A stretch of 58,519 nucleotides of DNA, taken from assembly GCF_000766945.1 (NCBI RefSeq), contig NZ_KN266217.1:18729-77247 (forward strand), given 5' to 3'. Below the pieces are notes generated by a model. The model did not search any database and had not been told where the DNA came from. It worked only from the letters and a program-made list of their open reading frames with translations. Each line of letters opens with the position of its first letter. Within the stretch, counting starts at the first letter, position 1. The position numbers were made by a program, and so were the translations under genes. The DNA comes from Cellvibrio mixtus subsp. mixtus J3-8 (GTDB lineage: Bacteria > Pseudomonadota > Gammaproteobacteria > Pseudomonadales > Cellvibrionaceae). Shown here one piece after another: positions 9,453 through 18,756 of this stretch.

Positions 9453-9513
9453 ATATTCCTGGTTGTAATGCGGCGTCCGCCGGTGATTACCCGGCCTGGT
9501 GCGCGCGTATTGA

Positions 9514-10365
9514 TTACGCTGCTGCGCCTTCCGGCAACATTACCATCCAGCCCACACCAAATTGATCGGTAACTTGCCCGTAAAGTGGTGACCAGAATGT
9601 TTTCGCAAGCGCCATATCCACGGTACCGCCCGTTGCCAGCGCATCAAAAACACGGTGCGCGTCTTCCGCTGTGGGAACGGTTAAGGTCAGGCGGAAACCA
9701 CTAAAACTGGTTGCATCATCACAGCCATCGGAGGCCAGGATATTGACATTGCCGAGGGTAAAATCAGCGTGCATGATTTTATTTTCGAAACCTTCCTGCA
9801 ACATACCTTCGGGAACCGGATCGGGACTTTCATTAAAACGCAACATCATGTTTACCGTTGCGCCCAAGTGTTGTCGATAAAAATTAATCGCTTCTTCGCA
9901 GCGCCCGGAAAAAAACAAATAATTATTCACGGTGGCTTTACGCAATGCGAGGGTCTGGCGCAATTGATCTTCCTGTTCGCGCACTTTGCCATCGGGATCT
10001 GCCACTGCAAAATCATCGATGGTGTAAAAGGTACGGATTTCGATATCGGATTCTTCGTCGTCCATTGGGTTGGGACATTTTTTTACCCACTCCAATGCTT
10101 CCTCTATGGACTTCACATTCCAGATCCAATAACCGGCAATTAATTCGTTGGTTTCTGTGAACGGGCCTGTAGTGACAACGCGCTTGTCGCCGCTAAAACG
10201 CACTCGATAGCCTTCTTTGCTGGGCTTGAGTCCATCCCCGGATTCCATAATGCCGGCGTTTACCAGTTCTTCATTATATTTGCCCATTGCGGTCATGAGC
10301 TCTTCTGTCGGCATTTTGCCTGCTTCTGAACCGGGGGATGCTTTAACCATTACCATGACTTTCAT
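9514..10365 (-). CDS. YciI-domain / VOC (PhnB-like) fusion protein
   Basis: About 283 residues with two domains. Residues 1-115 form a YCII-related (DGPF-type) domain as found in proteins linked to ECF sigma factors: MKVMVMVKAS, then the GPFTETNELIAGYW segment. Residues about 140-280 are a vicinal-oxygen-chelate domain of the PhnB type (INFYRQHLGATVNMMLRF, and the C-terminal WSPLYGQVTDQFGVGWMV). The start has AGGAGA eight to nine bases upstream, better than an in-frame codon 69 bases earlier. The two domains are usually separate genes. Enzymatic function is unknown; both families include small-molecule-binding members. Confidence 0.85.
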   Translation of the reverse strand: MKVMVMVKASPGSEAGKMPTEELMTAMGKYNEELVNAGIMESGDGLKPSKEGYRVRFSGDKRVVTTGPFTETNELIAGYWIWNVKSIEEALEWVKKCPNPMDDEESDIEIRTFYTIDDFAVADPDGKVREQEDQLRQTLALRKATVNNYLFFSGRCEEAINFYRQHLGATVNMMLRFNESPDPVPEGMLQEGFENKIMHADFTLGNVNILASDGCDDATSFSGFRLTLTVPTAEDAHRVFDALATGGTVDMALAKTFWSPLYGQVTDQFGVGWMVMLPEGAAA

Positions 10366-10532
10366 TGTTGTCTCTCCTATATGTAGACCATTGTTTAGGG
10401 TAGGGTTGATGTCTTCTACCCATAGTCGAGCCAACCGTTATTAAATCGACAATAGGAAAAAATATTTATTCCTGTTTGACAAACCCATAGCAACTCCACT
10501 GAGGGTTAACTCAATGAAGTTGTTCGGTGTTT

Positions 10533-10841
10533 TTATTGATGTCCAATATGTTTGTTAACAAATTTGATACTTTCTTCAAGCGTCTTTAATCGTGTTTCAC
10601 TTTCCTGGAGATAGTGGTTTTCTTTGTCCAGCTCGATAAACGTGACAGGTTTCCTGGCCGATTTCAGTGCTGAATTCATGCGTTCAGACTGTTCAACAGG
10701 AACGGTTTGATCGCGTGTCCCGTGAATCAAGAGTACAGGTGCTTTAAAGTGTTGTGCAAAATTTACGGGCGAAACAGCCTCCAAAGCAGCGTTATCTATT
10801 GCTCCATTGGCGAATTGACGTTTCCAATAGCTGACAAATGC
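10533..10841 (-). pseudogene. 3' fragment of an S9-type (prolyl oligopeptidase family) hydrolase
   Basis: Only the last ~100 codons remain. The peptide contains the signature after the strand before the catalytic Asp, APVLLIHGTRDQTVP, and the catalytic-His region ENHYLQ, with the preceding piece VSYWKRQF and AVSPVNFAQHF. The Asp (GTRD) and His (ENH) of the triad are present but the Ser nucleophile segment and the whole beta-propeller are missing; upstream of about 10841 the frame is broken. This is a 5'-deleted gene, not a short functional protein, although its last ORF could still be translated from an internal start. Confidence 0.8.
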
Positions 10842-10900
10842 CCGGCAGGACCATAAACGGAATTACAGTGCGATCACCCTCGGCGGCGGCAGTTCAGGAT

Positions 10901-11122
10901 TTATTTGTTGTGTAATTTTGTTTTGAAAATAACAACCGATGAACGCTGTAGAAATTCCGGTTCATGTTTGTTGGTTTGGTCTGGTAGCTGTTGATCGATA
11001 ATATTCTTACCAGTGCAGCCCTGAACAGATTTGTAACAGCCTTGAGCGGGTTTATGGAAAACAATGACATGGGACTGGAAAAATTTTTCATTAGCAGGAT
11101 CAAGTTGGATAGGCCGCGACAT
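10901..11122 (-). CDS. possible small protein, unrecognised
   Basis: A 73-codon ORF with GGAG six bases before ATG at 11122. The product is hydrophilic, begins MSRPIQLDPANEKFF and has no signal peptide or membrane segment. It lies in an otherwise gene-poor AT-rich stretch next to a truncated hydrolase. It may be a real small gene or another remnant. The good ribosome-binding site is the main support. Confidence 0.3.
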   Translation of the reverse strand: MSRPIQLDPANEKFFQSHVIVFHKPAQGCYKSVQGCTGKNIIDQQLPDQTNKHEPEFLQRSSVVIFKTKLHNK

Positions 11123-11593
11123 ACAGAGCTCCGTTGTAAACAATAAATATTAAAGCGGGGGAAGGCGCTGATCGGCTTTCCTATACCGGGAAATTTGCAG
11201 TATAAAATTTTGTGTGACATTGAGTTGATAAGGACATTTGCAAGTAAGGGGCCAATGAAGCTTGGCGGGTGTAGCAAATAGAAAAATCAGGAAAAATGAT
11301 AGTTGAGGCGCAACATTAGCAGTTTGGAACGACAACCATTCGGTAGCGGCGTTGAAGGAATGACATAAATTGAAATTCATACATAGCAAAAATAAAGTAA
11401 TTCCAATACGTTTGTCACTTATCTATAAATAACCATCGGCATATTTCCTGTAATTATTGGTTTTTGATTATTTTTTTGCGTTTTATTTGAACATTCATTA
11501 ATAGGAAACCGAATTAATAAATTGGCTTTTAAATTGCTTAAGCAAGAGAGGTAACGAAATTTTATTTTAACTCGCCGAAGGTAAGGAATACTT
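11123..11593. other. 471-bp AT-rich spacer before malQ
   Basis: No convincing gene is visible on either strand. The last 200 bases are very AT-rich and should hold the malQ promoter, but no clear -35/-10 pair or operator could be singled out by eye. Confidence 0.5.
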
Positions 11594-13117
11594 ATGCCAT
11601 CCCCTAATCTATTTGAACAACGCACAGCCGGTATTTTATTGCACCCTACATCCTTGCCTGGTTCGGAGAGTTATTGGGGTGATGAGCAGCAAAATGCTTC
11701 GGGGACTTTTGGAAAGGAAGCGTTTAATTTTGTGGATTTTATGGCCGCTGCCGGTTTAAGGGTGTGGCAGGTGCTACCACTGGTGCCTACAGAAGATAAT
11801 TTATCACCTTACCAATCTTCATCGGTGCATGCGGGTAATCCGGATTTAATTAGCCTGGATGATTTGGCGGCGCGCGGCTGGATCGATAAAAATAATTTGC
11901 AACTGGATGAAAAGAGCCGGCAAGGCCTTGCTGAATTACGCCGTCGTTGTGCACCTTCATTTTTTCACTATCTCAATAGTGATGCTGGTACAGAAACGCG
12001 ACAACAATTTGAATCTTTTCGCCAGCAGGAAGCATTTTGGCTTGATGATTTTGCATTATTTGTTGCACTGGGGCGCCGCTTCAACGGCAGTAGCTGGGTG
12101 GATTGGCCTGAAGCACTACGCAAGCGTGAATCGGGCGCACTGGAACAACAGAAAAACGAATTGCAGGATGATATTAATAGCGTTTACTTCGAGCAATTTT
12201 CGTTTTACGCCCAGTGGCTCACATTAAAAAATTACGCCAACCAAAAAGGTGTTGCGATTTTTGGTGATATCCCTATTTTTGTTGGCCATAACAGTGCGGA
12301 TGTATGGGCTGCACAACACTATTTTTCGTTGGAGGAAAATGGCCAGGCACTCACCGTTGCCGGCGTGCCACCGGATTCATTTTCTGAATCCGGCCAGCGT
12401 TGGGGCAATCCACATTATCGCTGGGATGTTATGGAGCAAGATGGATTCCAGTGGTGGCTGGCGCGCTTCGGAACACAAAAAAAATTGTTTGATATTATCC
12501 GCATCGATCACTTCCGTGGTTTTCATTCTGTATATGAAATTCCCGGTAAAAATGAAGACGCCCGCGAAGGCAAATGGATCAAGACCCCGGGTGACGCGTT
12601 ATTGCAAGCATCCTTTGATCGTTATCCGGATTTAAAATTGGTGGCTGAAAACCTGGGTGAAATTACGCAAGAAATTGAAGATTTACGGTTGAAATTCAAT
12701 TTGCCTGGCATGTTGGTACTGCATTTTGCGTTTGAGAGCGATGATAACCAGCTCCAGCCTCATCACCACACCGAGCATAATATTGTTTATACCGGCACCC
12801 ATGATAATGACACGACTGTGGGCTGGTTTAAGCAAATGAGTGATGAAGACCGCGAACGATTTGAACATTATGATTTCCAGTCTGACGCTGAAATGCCGTG
12901 GTTTTTAATTGATATGGCGCTCTCATCAGTAGCGAAGCTCGCCATTATTCCGCTGCAGGATTTTTTGGCACTGGATAGTGATAGCCGGATGAATATGCCG
13001 GGCACACCCGATAAAAACTGGCGTTGGCGCTTTTCATGGTCGCAGGTTGACCCTGGCCTTGCAGGTGCTATAAAACAGCGACTGGAAAAATATCAGCGCC
13101 TTTCGCAACCAGTATGA
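11594..13117 (+). CDS. malQ: 4-alpha-glucanotransferase (amylomaltase), GH77
   Basis: Cytoplasmic enzyme that transfers alpha-1,4-glucan segments between malto-oligosaccharides and releases glucose. 507 residues, normal for MalQ. The GH77 catalytic set is visible: nucleophile Asp305 in IRIDHFRGF, acid/base Glu352 in AENLGE and transition-state Asp in GTHDNDTT (about 402-408); also ILLHPTSLPG at the N-terminus and GDIPIFVGHNSADVW at 224-238. The start has AAGGAA six bases before the ATG. No other maltose or glycogen gene is adjacent; a small membrane protein gene overlaps its stop. Confidence 0.96.
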   Translation: MPSPNLFEQRTAGILLHPTSLPGSESYWGDEQQNASGTFGKEAFNFVDFMAAAGLRVWQVLPLVPTEDNLSPYQSSSVHAGNPDLISLDDLAARGWIDKNNLQLDEKSRQGLAELRRRCAPSFFHYLNSDAGTETRQQFESFRQQEAFWLDDFALFVALGRRFNGSSWVDWPEALRKRESGALEQQKNELQDDINSVYFEQFSFYAQWLTLKNYANQKGVAIFGDIPIFVGHNSADVWAAQHYFSLEENGQALTVAGVPPDSFSESGQRWGNPHYRWDVMEQDGFQWWLARFGTQKKLFDIIRIDHFRGFHSVYEIPGKNEDAREGKWIKTPGDALLQASFDRYPDLKLVAENLGEITQEIEDLRLKFNLPGMLVLHFAFESDDNQLQPHHHTEHNIVYTGTHDNDTTVGWFKQMSDEDRERFEHYDFQSDAEMPWFLIDMALSSVAKLAIIPLQDFLALDSDSRMNMPGTPDKNWRWRFSWSQVDPGLAGAIKQRLEKYQRLSQPV

Positions 13118-13362
13118 TAAGCCAGACGATTATCGCGATCCTGGGCGTCCTGTCTGTATGGTTGAGCCAGGATCCGAAATTGCATCGCCGTAAATACGCT
13201 TGTTGGTTTGGATTGGCAGGGCAGCCGTTCTGGTTTTATATTTCCTACAGTGAGCAACAATGGGGAATATTTTTCCTGAGTTTTGTTTACACGCTGGCGT
13301 GGGCACGGGGATTCAAAATATATTGGCTGGATAAAAAATCTGCGGTTGAGGGTGATTGTTGA
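13114..13362 (+). CDS. small membrane protein, two to three TM segments
   Basis: 82 residues, mainly hydrophobic: a first segment at 4-18 (IIAILGVLSVWL), a Trp/Phe-rich second (FGLAGQPFWFYIS) and a third (WGIFFLSFVYTLAWARG). Its ATG overlaps the malQ stop by four bases (ATGA), so expression is coupled to malQ. The GQPFWFY...WG...YT pattern resembles small predicted membrane proteins found next to unrelated genes; function unknown. Confidence 0.7.
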   Translation: MISQTIIAILGVLSVWLSQDPKLHRRKYACWFGLAGQPFWFYISYSEQQWGIFFLSFVYTLAWARGFKIYWLDKKSAVEGDC

Positions 13363-13445
13363 TGCAATGGTTCAAATGATCTTTCTGCGTTTTTTTCCGG
13401 GTTATTTTACAGTCAATTATTTTTGAAATATCAGCGCCTGATAAT

Positions 13446-14054
13446 TTATTTTTTTATAGCGACTATGGCGTTGCCAGCTGTTTCATTAATAACATGCTGC
13501 GTAAAGTTTTCCAACTGTGCTGAGGGTAAACTGATGCTCAGTGTAACGGCGGTAGCGTAATCCACCTGCAAGATTTTTCCGTCAAATTGATTGGCCAGAT
13601 GGCGGATTTTGGTCTCGCGTGAAAAATCTACCGAAACATTAATTTGCACACTGGGCGTTACCTGCAATAGAGAGGCAATACTAACCGCATCGGAAACCGC
13701 TGCAGAATAAGCCCGGACTAATCCACCCGCACCCAACTTCACTCCACCAAAATAACGCACCACGACGGCGAGTGAATTGCCAACCTCGCGCTCGGTGAGT
13801 ACGTGCAGCATGGGTTTTCCAGCGGTGCCGGATGGTTCGCCATCATCGCTAAATGCTTGTGTTTGCGGTTGTCGTGTATTGCCAATCACATAGGCCCAGC
13901 ACACATGATTCGCATCCGGATATTGTTTGCGGTAATGCTCAATATGCGCCATGGCTTCTTCGCGTGAAGTTACCGGGTGCAAAAATGTTAGAAATTCGCT
14001 GTTCTTTTCTTCGGTACAGGATTCAATGGTAGCTGCGAGAATAGTGTAAGACAT
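13446..14054 (-). CDS. yigZ: YigZ/IMPACT-family protein
   Basis: About 202 residues. The UPF0029 N-terminal domain carries the signature motifs FSDDGEPSGTAGKPML and the preceding VCWAYVIG; the C-terminal part is the DUF1949 ferredoxin-like domain. Members include E. coli YigZ and eukaryotic IMPACT; the bacterial role is not settled. The ATG at 14054 starts the conserved MSYTILAA segment; longer frames upstream run into the LysR gene and are unlikely. No strong Shine-Dalgarno is seen. It lies 34 bases downstream of the LysR-type gene on the same strand. Confidence 0.9.
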   Translation of the reverse strand: MSYTILAATIESCTEEKNSEFLTFLHPVTSREEAMAHIEHYRKQYPDANHVCWAYVIGNTRQPQTQAFSDDGEPSGTAGKPMLHVLTEREVGNSLAVVVRYFGGVKLGAGGLVRAYSAAVSDAVSIASLLQVTPSVQINVSVDFSRETKIRHLANQFDGKILQVDYATAVTLSISLPSAQLENFTQHVINETAGNAIVAIKK

Positions 14055-14088
14055 AGTCTGCAATTTAGTTCGTTGTGATCGATAGTGA

Positions 14089-14985
14089 TTATTTATTGGC
14101 TGCACGGAATTGGCGAGCCAAATCCACAAATGCGCGCAGGTAATCAATCGACATATCCGGTTCGCGAATACCCAGGAAAATATTTTTATGGATACCTTGT
14201 TTGCCGAGGCGTAGCGGCACTACATCCAGTTTGCTTGCGTATTCTTCTACCAGCCAACGCGGTAATGCGGTCACGCCGCGCCCGCTCGCCACCATTTGCA
14301 TCATGATGTCTGTTGTTTCAATAGGTTTGTGGCGTTTCGGGCTGACACCGGCGGGCGATAAAAACTGGTTGTAAATATCCAGCCGCTCAATACTTACCGG
14401 ATAGGTGATTAATACTTCGTTGCTTAATTGTGTTGGCTCAACATAAGTAGTTTTTGCGAGTGGGTGGGTGCTGTTCACTACCAGCACTTGCTCGTAATCA
14501 AATACCGGTTCGTAATGCAAACCCGGTTTGTAGAGTGGATCCGGTGTTACCAATAAATCAATTTCATAACCAAACAGCGCGCCCAATCCGCCGAATTGAA
14601 ATTTTTGTTTAACATCCACGTCTACATCCGGCCACGCGGATAAAAATGGCGAAACCAATTTCAGTAACCATTGATAGCACGGGTGGCATTCCATTCCGAT
14701 ACGCAACGCGCCGCGTTCGCCTTCTGCGTACTGGCGTATGCGCTCCGCGGCGTGATCAAGTTGCGGTAACACGCGGTTGGCAACTGCTAATAAATATTGC
14801 CCGGCCTGGGTGAGTTTCAGGCTGCGGCCTTCGCGCAGCCAGATATCCGTCCCCAGGTTCTGTTCCAGTTTTTTGATGGTGTGGCTCAATGCAGATTGGG
14901 TGAGGTGCAATTTTTCAGCGGCGGCGGTAAGCGACCCCTGGCGGTCAACTTCGCGGACTACGGCTAAATGGATTCTTTCCAGCAT
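14089..14985 (-). CDS. metR: LysR-family regulator, MetR-like
   Basis: 298 residues. N-terminal winged HTH: LTAAAEKLHLTQSALSHTIKKLE at about 17-39. The effector domain keeps the MetR signature IGMECHPCYQWLL (about 96-108) and the FDYEQVLVV and ALPRWLVEEY segments that match E. coli MetR, the homocysteine-responsive activator of methionine genes. It is slightly shorter than MetR and no met gene is adjacent; the neighbours are yigZ downstream and an iron receptor divergently upstream. The MetR assignment rests on recalled similarity across most of the effector domain and could be a paralogue. Confidence 0.75.
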   Translation of the reverse strand: MLERIHLAVVREVDRQGSLTAAAEKLHLTQSALSHTIKKLEQNLGTDIWLREGRSLKLTQAGQYLLAVANRVLPQLDHAAERIRQYAEGERGALRIGMECHPCYQWLLKLVSPFLSAWPDVDVDVKQKFQFGGLGALFGYEIDLLVTPDPLYKPGLHYEPVFDYEQVLVVNSTHPLAKTTYVEPTQLSNEVLITYPVSIERLDIYNQFLSPAGVSPKRHKPIETTDIMMQMVASGRGVTALPRWLVEEYASKLDVVPLRLGKQGIHKNIFLGIREPDMSIDYLRAFVDLARQFRAANK

Positions 14986-15181
14986 GTAGGATTACTCATA
15001 AACCTATTTATGAAAAAAACTAATCATTTTTTGAAAAAATACCATTTTTTATCATGAATAGACAGCCTGCGCAGGTTCCTTGTTAGTGGAGACATTGCAA
15101 TGGTACTCATCCATAACCCAAGTTTTCTCACTATTAAAGGTTATATCTGAATTATTTTACAAATGTTAATAATTATTTATT

Positions 15182-15200
15182 GAAAACAATTATCATTATG
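15182..15200 (+). promoter_or_regulatory. Fur-box-like site
   Basis: GAAAACAATTATCATTATG matches 14 of 19 positions of the Fur consensus GATAATGATAATCATTATC. It lies 47 bases upstream of the siderophore-receptor ATG, so iron-dependent repression of that gene is the likely meaning. Confidence 0.6.
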
Positions 15201-15246
15201 AATACATTGCGCACCACTCTATATATCCGTTATTTAAGGTGCCTCT

Positions 15247-17433
15247 ATGCCTACAAAAAAATACCTCGCTATCGTTATTAGCGCTTTATGTTGGGCCGCT
15301 CTTCCCGAGGCCAGCATGGCGCAAATCACGGCTGAAAAAGCCCCTGTAAAAGGCAAAAAGGCTAACCCGGTGGTAGAGGAAATCCTGGTTCAGGGAAGTT
15401 ACACCACCCAATCCATGAATGGTGCCACTGGCCTGGATATGACCCTGCGTGAGACCCCACAAACCGTCACTATCGTGACCAGCCAGATGATCGAAGATAA
15501 AGGTCTGGTGGACATGGAACAGGTGCTCGACCATGTTCCCGGTGTGAGCAAATCGGGCGATGCGTCCGAATACAGTGTGATGTATGTGCGCGGTTTCCAA
15601 CTGGATACCGGTGTGCAGGTCGATGGAATGATTACGACACCGGCTAACTCTACATATTCCGGCGATACCAGCCAGAGTATCGATCCTATCCTGGCTGAGC
15701 GTATTGAAATATTAAAAGGTGCCGCTGGTATTCTGGGCGGGCAGGGCGAGCCATCGGCGACAGTGAATATGATTCGCAAACGTCCGACGACCGACTTTAA
15801 AGCATCCTTAATGGGATCGTTAGGTAGTTGGGATACTTACCGTACTGAGGGCGATATTTCCGGTCCATTGAATGAATCCGGCAGTGTACGCGGGCGTTTC
15901 ATTGGTTCCTACATGGATGGCGACTCCTATATCGACCGTTACTCGCGCGATAAATCCGTGGTGTATGGCATCATCGAAACCGATCTCACACCGGATACCC
16001 TGGCCTCGGTCGCAATCGATAAAACCAAAGTGAATTCGCGCGGTGTTTACAACTGGAGTTCCAACCCGGCGTTTTATACCGATGGCACCCTGATTGATCA
16101 CGATGTTTCTTTCTCGACTGGCCACGAATGGGCGCATCGTTTTATTGAACAGTGGAGCATTACCCCTTACATCAAACATGATTTTAGCGATAGCTGGAGC
16201 GTGAAAGCGATTTACCGTTTCGCGAAGGCAACCCAGGATGTGAGTAATGCCAGCTTTGGTGCTTATGTGGATAAAGCGACGGGCAATTTAGTTGATCCAT
16301 GGACAACTCCTTACGCACTCTATTCTGATCGCACCTCTGACACTGAAAGTTTCAACATAGTGGCTAACGGCGAGTTCGGGCTTTTGGGGCGCGACCACGA
16401 CGTAGTATTTGGTTACAGCTACAGCAGCAACGAATTTGGTTTGTTGTTTGATTATGCCGATATGCCGGTTTACAACCTCAATCATCCTCATGCCGATGCC
16501 CCCGACTACTCAGGTCCGTCGTCTCCCTATGGACTATCCAGATCGATTGAGGAAGGTGAGCAATCCGGTATTTATGGAACTGTGCGTTTTAATCTCGCTG
16601 ATCCATTGAAATTTATGCTCGGTGGCCGCGTTAGCGACTGGAGTTACCTCAACACTGATTTGATTAACAAAACGATAGTGAGCACTTCTGAAAACAACGT
16701 GGTTATCCCCTACACTGGCCTTGTGTATGACGTAAATAGTTTCCTCTCGCTCTACGCCAGTTACACCGGTATTTTCCTGCCCGTTCAACAATACGGCGCC
16801 GATGGAAATGTATTGGACCCAACAGAAGGTACTAACACCGAAGCCGGCATCAAAATGGCGTTCTTTGATAACGAGCTTAATATTTCCGCAGCGGTGTATC
16901 GCGCAAATAAAGACAATGTTGCCGAGTATGCCAATGCAGGTAAGTTGCCTAATGGGACCTTGATTTATAAGAGTATCGATGGTGTAAAAACTGACGGTTA
17001 CGAAGTTGAAATTTCCGGGGCGTTAACCGAGCGCTGGAATATCAGTGGTGGCTACACCGATAACAAAGCAGAAGATAAAGAGGGCAACCCTCGCCAGACT
17101 TATCTACCCACCAGGCAATTTAAAATCACTAATAGTTATTCCCTCAGTAATGGTTTAACGGTCGGTGCGAGTGCGCGCTGGCAAAATTATTCTTATGGCG
17201 ATGCCACTATTCCTGCGGCAATCAGTTCAACCGGAAAAGCAATCTATGTTAAGCAAGAGCAACCGTCTTATTGGTTGGTAGATGTGATGGGGCGTTACGA
17301 AATTACCGATTCGCTGTCGGTGTCGCTCAACATCGATAACCTGTTCGACGAAATTTACAACCGCTCCATGTGGGGCTATTCCGATTTTGGTGATACCCGT
17401 AGCGCAACCGCAGCAGTGAGGTACAAATTCTAA
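15247..17433 (+). CDS. TonB-dependent siderophore receptor
   Basis: Outer-membrane beta-barrel importer for a ferric siderophore, 728 residues. Signal peptide 1-25 ending ASMAQ; plug domain from about 45 (EEILVQGSY, RETPQTVTIVTSQMI, then DHVPGVSK and YVRGFQLDTGVQVDGM); barrel to the C-terminal Phe in AVRYKF. The motif set is that of the TIGR01783 siderophore-receptor family rather than of carbohydrate-type SusC or CirA-like receptors. There is no N-terminal signalling domain, so it is not of the FecA/FpvA transducing type. A Fur-box-like site lies upstream and an intrinsic terminator downstream, making it a single-gene unit. Confidence 0.93.
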   Translation: MPTKKYLAIVISALCWAALPEASMAQITAEKAPVKGKKANPVVEEILVQGSYTTQSMNGATGLDMTLRETPQTVTIVTSQMIEDKGLVDMEQVLDHVPGVSKSGDASEYSVMYVRGFQLDTGVQVDGMITTPANSTYSGDTSQSIDPILAERIEILKGAAGILGGQGEPSATVNMIRKRPTTDFKASLMGSLGSWDTYRTEGDISGPLNESGSVRGRFIGSYMDGDSYIDRYSRDKSVVYGIIETDLTPDTLASVAIDKTKVNSRGVYNWSSNPAFYTDGTLIDHDVSFSTGHEWAHRFIEQWSITPYIKHDFSDSWSVKAIYRFAKATQDVSNASFGAYVDKATGNLVDPWTTPYALYSDRTSDTESFNIVANGEFGLLGRDHDVVFGYSYSSNEFGLLFDYADMPVYNLNHPHADAPDYSGPSSPYGLSRSIEEGEQSGIYGTVRFNLADPLKFMLGGRVSDWSYLNTDLINKTIVSTSENNVVIPYTGLVYDVNSFLSLYASYTGIFLPVQQYGADGNVLDPTEGTNTEAGIKMAFFDNELNISAAVYRANKDNVAEYANAGKLPNGTLIYKSIDGVKTDGYEVEISGALTERWNISGGYTDNKAEDKEGNPRQTYLPTRQFKITNSYSLSNGLTVGASARWQNYSYGDATIPAAISSTGKAIYVKQEQPSYWLVDVMGRYEITDSLSVSLNIDNLFDEIYNRSMWGYSDFGDTRSATAAVRYKF

Positions 17434-17463
17434 AAATAGATTACTGCTGAATTTTTAGAAAAT

Positions 17464-17490
17464 GCCGCTCTTGATGAGCGGCTTTTTTTT
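17464..17490 (+). terminator. intrinsic terminator after the first siderophore receptor
   Basis: Stem GCCGCTC / GAGCGGC with a 5-base loop (17464-17482) followed by eight T residues. Classical Rho-independent form, 31 bases after the receptor stop. Confidence 0.9.
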
Positions 17491-17715
17491 AAGAAATATG
17501 AGTTCCACCCTTGGCAATAAATGCATTTATGGCGGAAATTTATAAGCGTTTTTTTAACCTTAAAATGTTTCAATAATCGGGCAACCCGGAGAACAATGGG
17601 GACGGCTGTTGCACTTTTAATATTGTTCTATTAAGAAAAGAAGCGGTTGGAATTAATACGGTATTAATAAAATGACCCATAATTTGTTTTTACATTTTTC
17701 TTAAAGGACCTTGTG

Positions 17716-18291
17716 ATGAAAAAAATTAATATCCCTTTTAATTATTTTGAGGCAGCAACACGCTGGTTTGGTCGCAGTGCAGACAAACTTGATCACATCG
17801 AACGGTCGGCACTGGAGCATGTGATAAAACACCAGGCCATGACCGAAGACCCTACGCGTAAACTGGATCAGTCGGCGACGCTTGGGGAGCGCCTTGCGGA
17901 TCGGGTGGCGGCATTTGGTGGTTCCTGGTTGTTTATCGGGTTATTTGGCGGCTTTATGATTTCCTGGGCAATTCTGAATACCGAAATTCTGGGGAAAACC
18001 GCCTTTGATCCCTATCCTTATGTGTTTTTAAATCTGGTGCTATCAATGTTGGCCGCTGTACAAGCCCCTGTCATTTTAATGAGCCAAAATCGGCAATCAG
18101 CAAAAGACCGTCAAATCACCATGCACGATTATGAGGTGAACCTGAAGGCGGAAATCGAAATTATGGCATTGCACGATAAATTGGATGCGCTCAGGGGAGA
18201 GCACCTCACTGACATTATTAACCAGCAACAAAAGCAAATAGAGCTTTTGACCCAATTGCTGCAATCGGAAAAGCGACAGGGGGAAATATAA
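17716..18291 (+). CDS. DUF1003 domain membrane protein
   Basis: About 191 residues. Soluble N-terminus, two close membrane segments (AAFGGSWLFIGLFGGFMISW and YVFLNLVLSMLAAVQAPVI) joined by a short loop with AFDPYPYVFLN, then a charged C-terminal coiled-coil-like tail (HDKLDALRGEH, QQKQIELLTQLL). This is the DUF1003 layout; function unknown. The ATG at 17716 with AAGGA eight bases upstream is preferred to the GTG codon immediately before it. Confidence 0.9.
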   Translation: MKKINIPFNYFEAATRWFGRSADKLDHIERSALEHVIKHQAMTEDPTRKLDQSATLGERLADRVAAFGGSWLFIGLFGGFMISWAILNTEILGKTAFDPYPYVFLNLVLSMLAAVQAPVILMSQNRQSAKDRQITMHDYEVNLKAEIEIMALHDKLDALRGEHLTDIINQQQKQIELLTQLLQSEKRQGEI

Positions 18292-18368
18292 GGAACATGG
18301 ATAAGGATGGACATAAACACTTCTTTCCCAAACTTTCATTGCCTTTAAAACTTTACTTGACTTAAAAT

Positions 18369-18387
18369 GAGAAAAATTATCATTTGA
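18369..18387 (+). promoter_or_regulatory. Fur-box-like site upstream of the PepSY operon
   Basis: GAGAAAAATTATCATTTGA matches 13 of 19 positions of the Fur consensus (reverse orientation); an extra GATAAT half-site follows directly (18386-18391). It lies 60-80 bases before the first gene of the DUF3649-PepSY-DUF3325 operon. Confidence 0.55.
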
Positions 18388-18449
18388 TAATCTTTGCGCA
18401 CCTGTTAAGTTATCAGATTCGGAGCTGATGGCGTATTGCCGGGATCATT

Positions 18450-18746
18450 ATGTCTACATCAACACTTTCAACCCGCCACGTGATTGCACGTATCGGCGCC
18501 GGCGTCCTCGGCGGTTATGCGTTTGTGTGGGGCTTCATCGCCCTTGGGTTGGCCGGATTTTACGCGGTGGGACTGCCATTTCACGATGCTGAAGCCCTGT
18601 CTAATATCCTCGGGTTTTTACTGTTCCTCGTTGTATTTTTATGGGCGTTTGCTGCATCCAATTTGAAACGGGTGTGGATGATATTGGTTGGTGGCGGTTT
18701 GCTAATGACCGGTATCGGCGCCCTGATCCAGCAATCGCTGCTCTAG
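18450..18746 (+). CDS. DUF3649 small membrane protein (iron-uptake operon)
   Basis: 98 residues with three hydrophobic segments: IGAGVLGGYAFVWGFIALGLAG, ILGFLLFLVVFLWAFAA and MILVGGGLLMTGIGALI. DUF3649 proteins typically precede a PepSY-type membrane protein and a DUF3325 protein in Fur-controlled siderophore loci, exactly as here (10 bases to the next gene). Role probably as a subunit or assembly factor of the PepSY reductase (inference). Confidence 0.85.
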   Translation: MSTSTLSTRHVIARIGAGVLGGYAFVWGFIALGLAGFYAVGLPFHDAEALSNILGFLLFLVVFLWAFAASNLKRVWMILVGGGLLMTGIGALIQQSLL

Positions 18747-18756
18747 GGGGGCTTCC

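Noticed and set aside
10894-11389. longer minus-strand frames in the spacer before malQ
   Set aside because: Mutually overlapping, no ribosome-binding sites and no recognisable product, except the 73-codon frame listed separately.
14990-15180. riboswitch or MetR site upstream of the MetR-like gene
   Set aside because: Only AT-rich runs and a 10-bp palindrome CCTGCGCAGG were seen; no MetR consensus (TGAA-N5-TTCA) and no riboswitch core could be identified.
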